Part shown: in pieces, positions 13,738 to 16,805 of the stretch
Layout of the letters: each line of letters begins with the position of its first letter
Position numbering within the stretch: the stretch's first letter is position 1
Assembly: GCA_003541445.1 (NCBI GenBank)
Contig: DPMO01000287.1
Span: forward strand, 1-16,805
Origin: Clostridiales bacterium
GTDB taxonomy: Bacteria > Bacillota > Sulfobacillia > UBA995 > UBA9673
Direction: 5' to 3'
Length of the DNA stretch: 16,805 bases
Translations under genes and position numbers: made by a program
The notes under the pieces: model-generated
Databases searched by the model: none
What the model was told of the DNA's origin: nothing
Seen by the model: only the letters and a program-made list of their open reading frames with translations

Positions 13738-14325
13738 CTAGCCCGGCCACGGCCCGACCGTGACCAAGCGGGGCGGCGAGCCGTCGAGCCCTGCGGGATG
13801 GGAGGGCCCCGAGGCTCGACGCGGGATTATCTCGTAAAGACAGGCCTGTCCCTGGTGAAGCTGAACGTAGACGTATTCCGGCCCGACGAAGACCCGTCCC
13901 CGGGTCAGTCCGGTCCCGGCGGAGACCTCCTCAAGACGGGCCGGCAGCTCGCTGAAGCGTCCCGTGGCCACAGCCTCTTGCACGTGGAAATGCAACTCAT
14001 AAAAGATGTTCTGCAGCCGCTCGCTCCGGCTGTCGCTTATCTCGAGTTCGACCGCTGCGCCTTCCTGCACCGCCTCGACGGCCCGCCACAGGTCGGCCAC
14101 GAACTCCTCGAGGTGAGGCACCTCTCCGGCCCTCACCCGGACCAGTAGGACGTCCTGTCGCTGTCCGACGGTGACCTCCTCCACTCCGGGCACGGCCAGC
14201 ACCGCCGCCTCCAGAGGGCGGTCGAGAGCCTGTCTCTGGTAGACCCAGCGCGCCCCGAAGAGGAAGACAAGGGTGACCACCAGGGTCACCGCCACGACCG
14301 GATAGCGCACCCCCTTGAAGTTCAC
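13738..14325 (-). CDS. Uncharacterised single-pass membrane protein next to the FtsH-like protease
   Basis: I do not recognise this family. The 195-residue product starts MNFKGVRYP and has one strong N-terminal transmembrane segment (about residues 9-25, VVAVTLVVTLVFLFG) with positive residues before it, so the rest may lie outside the cytoplasm. Next comes an alpha/beta region (PLEAAVLAVPGVEEVTVG, VLLVRVRAG, then a helix HLEEFVADLWRAVEAV and strand AVELEISD). After that there is a helix around NIFYELHFHVQEAVATG and a final strand pair GRVFVGPEYVYVQLHQG. The PGVEEV-strand pattern recalls small BON- or ring-building-type domains, but this is only a resemblance. The start is GTG at 14323-14325 with GGGAGGAAGG upstream. 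It is the first gene after an extended -10 promoter and lies 93 nt before the FtsH-like gene, so it may be a partner or substrate of that protease. Confidence 0.85.
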   Translation of the reverse strand: MNFKGVRYPVVAVTLVVTLVFLFGARWVYQRQALDRPLEAAVLAVPGVEEVTVGQRQDVLLVRVRAGEVPHLEEFVADLWRAVEAVQEGAAVELEISDSRSERLQNIFYELHFHVQEAVATGRFSELPARLEEVSAGTGLTRGRVFVGPEYVYVQLHQGQACLYEIIPRRASGPSHPAGLDGSPPRLVTVGPWPG

Positions 14326-14399
14326 CAGGGCCTTCCTCCCTCGGCGGGTGTTATCGAAAGGAGCGCGACGGAACGCGCTGGCTCGTGAAGGTTGACATA

Positions 14400-14408
14400 A
14401 TTATAGCA
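14400..14408 (-). promoter_or_regulatory. Extended -10 promoter of the unknown-ftsH-like-cinA-thpR-recA-recX unit
   Basis: The minus strand reads TGCTATAAT, a perfect TATAAT with the TG extension. At 17 nt upstream the hexamer is GAGGCA (3 of 6 matches to TTGACA), typical of extended -10 promoters with a weak -35. Transcription would start near 14393, about 70 nt before the GTG at 14325. This AT-rich patch stands out against the surrounding GC-rich sequence. Confidence 0.65.
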
Positions 14409-14478
14409 TGTCCCCGGCCTGATGCCTCTTCCATGACCATTGAAACGGCCTGGGAATGCTGTCCGGTCGTTCCTCCGG

Positions 14479-15951
14479 CTACCGACCCGGCCTCTGGACC
14501 GGGCGGGCCTTGAGCCCGTAGGGTTCGGCTCCGGTGACCTCGACGAGGGTGAAATCGCCGACCGACGGGACGTCCCCCGGCCGCGAAGGCCACCGGACCC
14601 GGACGACCCCGTCTATCTCCGGCGCGTCGCCCTCCGACCGCCCGGTCACGGTGTGCAGGCCTCTCTCCTCAGGCCCGACCTCGTCGACGATGATCTTGAG
14701 CTCCCGCCCGACCAGCCGCCGCCTCCGGTCGAGAGCGACCTTCCTCTGGACCTCGACGGCCCGGGCCAGCCTCTCCCGCGTCACCTCCGCATCCGGGCGG
14801 CCGGGCAGCCCGGCGGCACGCGTCCCCGGTTCGGGGGAGAAGGCGAAAAAGCCGCAGTGGTCCAGGCGAGCCGCCTCGAGGAAATCGAGAAGGACCTCGA
14901 AGTCCTCGTCCGTCTCGCCGGGAAAACCGATCATGAAGGTGCTGCGGAGGGTGAGGTCCTCGACCTCGCTCCTGAGGTCGGAGACCAGCTTCAGAAGGAA
15001 ATCCCCCGTCTCCGGCCGCCTCATGGCCCGGAGGACGCGGTCACTTGCGTGCTGCATCGGAAGGTCGAGGTAGCGGCACAGGCGCCGTCCGCCGCCAGCC
15101 GCCTGTTCGGCCAAGAGGGCGGGCAGGTCCGCCGGAAGCGTGCTCGGGCATCCGTAGAGCACCCGGAGCCACCCGATGCCGGTCTCCGCCAGGAGCCGGC
15201 GCAGGAGCCCCGTCAGCCCCACCCCGGTGCCGCGGCCGTACGAGGTCGTGTCCTGGGCGACGAGGACGAGCTCCCTCACTCCCGCCTCCTCCAGGTCCCG
15301 GGCCTCGCGCAGGAGGTCGTCGAGAGGACGGCTCCGGTAGCGGCCCCTGAGGGACGGGATGAGGCAGAAGGCGCACCGGTGGTCACAGCCCTCGGCGATC
15401 TTGAGGTAGGCGTAGTGTCCGGGGGTCCCGAGAAGGCGGGGCGCCGGCCCGGAAGGAAGCCAGCCGGGGGGAGCCGACGGCCCTCTCACACGGGGCGCGG
15501 CGGCCCGTCCCGCTGTACGGCCTGGAGCGACGCGGCGGGAGGCGCCGTCCCGTGGTTCCGAGCCTTCGAGCACCTCCTCGAGGACCCGCACGACCTCCCC
15601 CACCTCGCCGGTTCCCAGCAGGGCGTCCACCTCGGGGGCTCTGGCCCTGACCTCGTCCGCGAAGCCCTGGGCGAGACATCCCGCCGCGACCAGAGCCCGG
15701 CAGCGCCCCTTCCGCCGCAGCCTGACGGCTTGTTCGAGATAGCGCCAGGCCTCCTCGCGCGCCGCCCTGATGAAGGCACAGGTGTTGATGACGATGGCGT
15801 CGGCCTCGTGCATGTCGCCGGTGAGGACGAACCCCGCGCGGCCGACCAGGGCCGCCATCACCTCACTGTCGACCAGGTTCTTCGGGCAGCCGAGGGTGAC
15901 GATCGCGACCGTCGCCGGGCGCCGCTCCCCGGACCTGTCCCGCACGCTCAT
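14479..15951 (-). CDS. rimO: Ribosomal protein S12 methylthiotransferase RimO
   Basis: RimO is a radical SAM enzyme that methylthiolates a conserved aspartate of ribosomal protein S12. The 490-residue product has the N-terminal MTTase domain with three cluster cysteines (LGCPKN Cys22, NTCAF Cys58, AGCLAQ Cys92). Next come the radical SAM motif in EGCDHRCAFC (Cys189, 193, 196) followed by RimO-typical IPSLRGRYRSR, a PMQHASDRVLRAMRR segment, and a C-terminal TRAM-like domain. It is about 45 residues longer than usual because of an Arg/Pro/Ala/Gly-rich insertion at about 131-176, between the MTTase and radical SAM domains. The ATG at 15949-15951 overlaps the bshA stop as ATGA; the in-frame extension upstream is a shadow of bshA. 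Its own ribosome binding site is weak (AGGGCGGG), so coupling to bshA is likely. Confidence 0.96.
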   Translation of the reverse strand: MSVRDRSGERRPATVAIVTLGCPKNLVDSEVMAALVGRAGFVLTGDMHEADAIVINTCAFIRAAREEAWRYLEQAVRLRRKGRCRALVAAGCLAQGFADEVRARAPEVDALLGTGEVGEVVRVLEEVLEGSEPRDGASRRVAPGRTAGRAAAPRVRGPSAPPGWLPSGPAPRLLGTPGHYAYLKIAEGCDHRCAFCLIPSLRGRYRSRPLDDLLREARDLEEAGVRELVLVAQDTTSYGRGTGVGLTGLLRRLLAETGIGWLRVLYGCPSTLPADLPALLAEQAAGGGRRLCRYLDLPMQHASDRVLRAMRRPETGDFLLKLVSDLRSEVEDLTLRSTFMIGFPGETDEDFEVLLDFLEAARLDHCGFFAFSPEPGTRAAGLPGRPDAEVTRERLARAVEVQRKVALDRRRRLVGRELKIIVDEVGPEERGLHTVTGRSEGDAPEIDGVVRVRWPSRPGDVPSVGDFTLVEVTGAEPYGLKARPVQRPGR

Positions 15952-16805
15952 CCGGCCCGCCCTGACCTGAGGGCGAGGACCTCCTCGTAGCACCTCTCGT
16001 ACTCCGGCACGACCCTCTCACTGGAGAAGAGCCGGAAGGCCCTTTCCCTTGCCCGCTGCCCGCACTCGCGCCGGAGCTCGTCGTCGAGCAGGAGTCGTCT
16101 CAGGCCGGCGGTCATCCCGTCGAGGTCACCGATGTCGTAGAGGAAGCCCCCCTCGTCCTCACCGACCACCTCGGGCAGGCCGCCGACCCTCGAGGCGACG
16201 ACCGGGACCCGGGCGGCCATGGCCTCCAGGGCGGCCAGGCCGAAGCTCTCCTGGACGGACGGAAGGAGGAAGACGTCCGACGCGGCCAGAAGCCCGGCCA
16301 CCTGCTCCTGGCACCCGAGGAAGACCACCCTGTCCTCGACCCCCAGGCGCGCCGCCTCCCTGCGGGCCTTGGGGACGTCCGGTCCGTCGCCGATGAGGAC
16401 CAGCCGGGCCGGGAGGTCCCGGGCGGCCCCGGCGAAGACCCGGACGACCACCTCGACCCGCTTCACCGGCCGGAAGTTCGAGATGTGCGTGACGACCAGG
16501 CGGTCCGGCCCGGCCAGACACCGCCTCTCGTCACACCGGTCATGGTCCGCGTAGTCCTCGGGATCGATGAAGTTGTGGATGACCCGGATGTCCGGCCGCA
16601 CCCGGAAGGCCTTGAGGGTCTCGGCGCGGAGGGCGTGCGAGACGGCCGTCACCCCGTCGCTCCGGTCGATGCTGAAGGCGATGATGTCCGAGAAGGACGG
16701 TTCGCTCCCGACGAGCGTTATGTCCGTCCCGTGCAGGGTCGTGACGACGGCCGGGGTCCGTCGGTCGCCGCCGGCCTCGAGCACCTCCCGGGCCAGATAG
16801 GCGCT
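15948..16805 (-). CDS. bshA: BshA-like glycosyltransferase (N-acetyl-glucosaminyl L-malate synthase), partial
   Basis: BshA joins UDP-GlcNAc to L-malate in the first step of bacillithiol synthesis. The 285 visible residues align by eye to the C-terminal three quarters of the family: SAYLARE at the window edge, then TTLHGTDITLVGSEPS and FSIDRSDGVTAVSHAL, HISNFRPVKRVEVVVRVF, LVLIGDGPD, and the GT4 motif ESFGLAALEAMA with VVASRVGGLPEVV. The HGTDIT and SNFRPVKR stretches are characteristic of BshA rather than of general family 4 glycosyltransferases. About the first 95-100 residues lie outside the window. The stop overlaps the rimO start as ATGA. Other bacillithiol genes (bshB, bshC) are not in view, so pathway completeness cannot be judged. 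Confidence 0.88.
   Translation of the reverse strand, partial: SAYLAREVLEAGGDRRTPAVVTTLHGTDITLVGSEPSFSDIIAFSIDRSDGVTAVSHALRAETLKAFRVRPDIRVIHNFIDPEDYADHDRCDERRCLAGPDRLVVTHISNFRPVKRVEVVVRVFAGAARDLPARLVLIGDGPDVPKARREAARLGVEDRVVFLGCQEQVAGLLAASDVFLLPSVQESFGLAALEAMAARVPVVASRVGGLPEVVGEDEGGFLYDIGDLDGMTAGLRRLLLDDELRRECGQRARERAFRLFSSERVVPEYERCYEEVLALRSGRAG

Noticed and set aside
14392..14397. TTGACA on the plus strand
   Set aside because: There is no -10 box at a proper distance on that strand and no plus-strand gene downstream. The same patch is the extended -10 promoter of the opposite strand.
14440..15990. A 516-codon open frame on the plus strand opposite rimO, and similar long plus-strand frames at 3613-5088, 6523-7839, 12877-14148 and 2723-3445
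   Set aside because: They are antisense shadows produced by high GC content. Each lies opposite a well-identified minus-strand gene and its translation shows no family motifs and an unnatural composition rich in Gly, Arg, Pro, His and Asp.

Overview
The window is a 16.8 kb stretch of GC-rich bacterial DNA in which every gene I can support lies on the minus strand, so transcription runs from high to low coordinates. The gene set (bshA, rimO, cinA, thpR, recA, recX, rny, ymdB, spoVS) and its order are those of the conserved recA-rny-ymdB-spoVS neighbourhood of spore-forming Firmicutes (Bacillota). The high GC content, the ferredoxin-linked 2-oxoacid oxidoreductase and the many GTG/TTG starts with strong AGGAGG-type ribosome binding sites suggest an anaerobic, high-GC, Clostridia-like lineage. 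That placement is inference; there is no rRNA or similar marker here.

Read in the direction of transcription, the layout is as follows. (1) A bshA fragment (its 5' end is outside the window) coupled to rimO. (2) From an extended -10 promoter near 14400: a membrane-anchored protein of unknown function, an FtsH-type AAA+ metalloprotease without the usual extracytoplasmic domain, cinA, thpR, recA and recX. (3) From a near-consensus sigma-A promoter that overlaps the recX stop codon: an unusually long leader (about 230 nt) with extensive complementarity, then rny (RNase Y), an uncharacterised gene, and ymdB. (4) spoVS alone, with a good sigma-H-type promoter upstream and a strong intrinsic terminator downstream. 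(5) A tightly overlapping metabolic operon: acyl-CoA dehydrogenase, 2-oxoacid:ferredoxin oxidoreductase alpha, beta and gamma subunits, and an M19 dipeptidase that runs off the window's left edge.

Functionally the window joins DNA repair and recombination (recA, recX), RNA turnover (rny, ymdB, thpR), ribosome modification (rimO), nucleotide salvage (cinA), membrane proteolysis, sporulation (spoVS), low-molecular-weight thiol synthesis (bshA) and probable amino-acid or peptide fermentation (the acd-kor-dipeptidase operon).

The most interesting observations are four. The rny leader can form a long-range helix enclosing several hairpins and ends in a hairpin whose 3' arm can alternatively pair with the rny ribosome binding site. 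The FtsH-like gene appears frameshifted near its 3' end: a -1 shift gives an acidic tail and a 4-nt stop/start overlap with cinA. recX has recognisable N-terminal coding sequence preceded by a perfect Shine-Dalgarno sequence but no usable start codon. Finally, two conserved-context genes of unknown function sit next to rny/ymdB and next to the FtsH-like protease. I saw no mobile elements, CRISPR arrays, tRNAs or rRNAs, and no intergenic stretch exceeds 300 bases.
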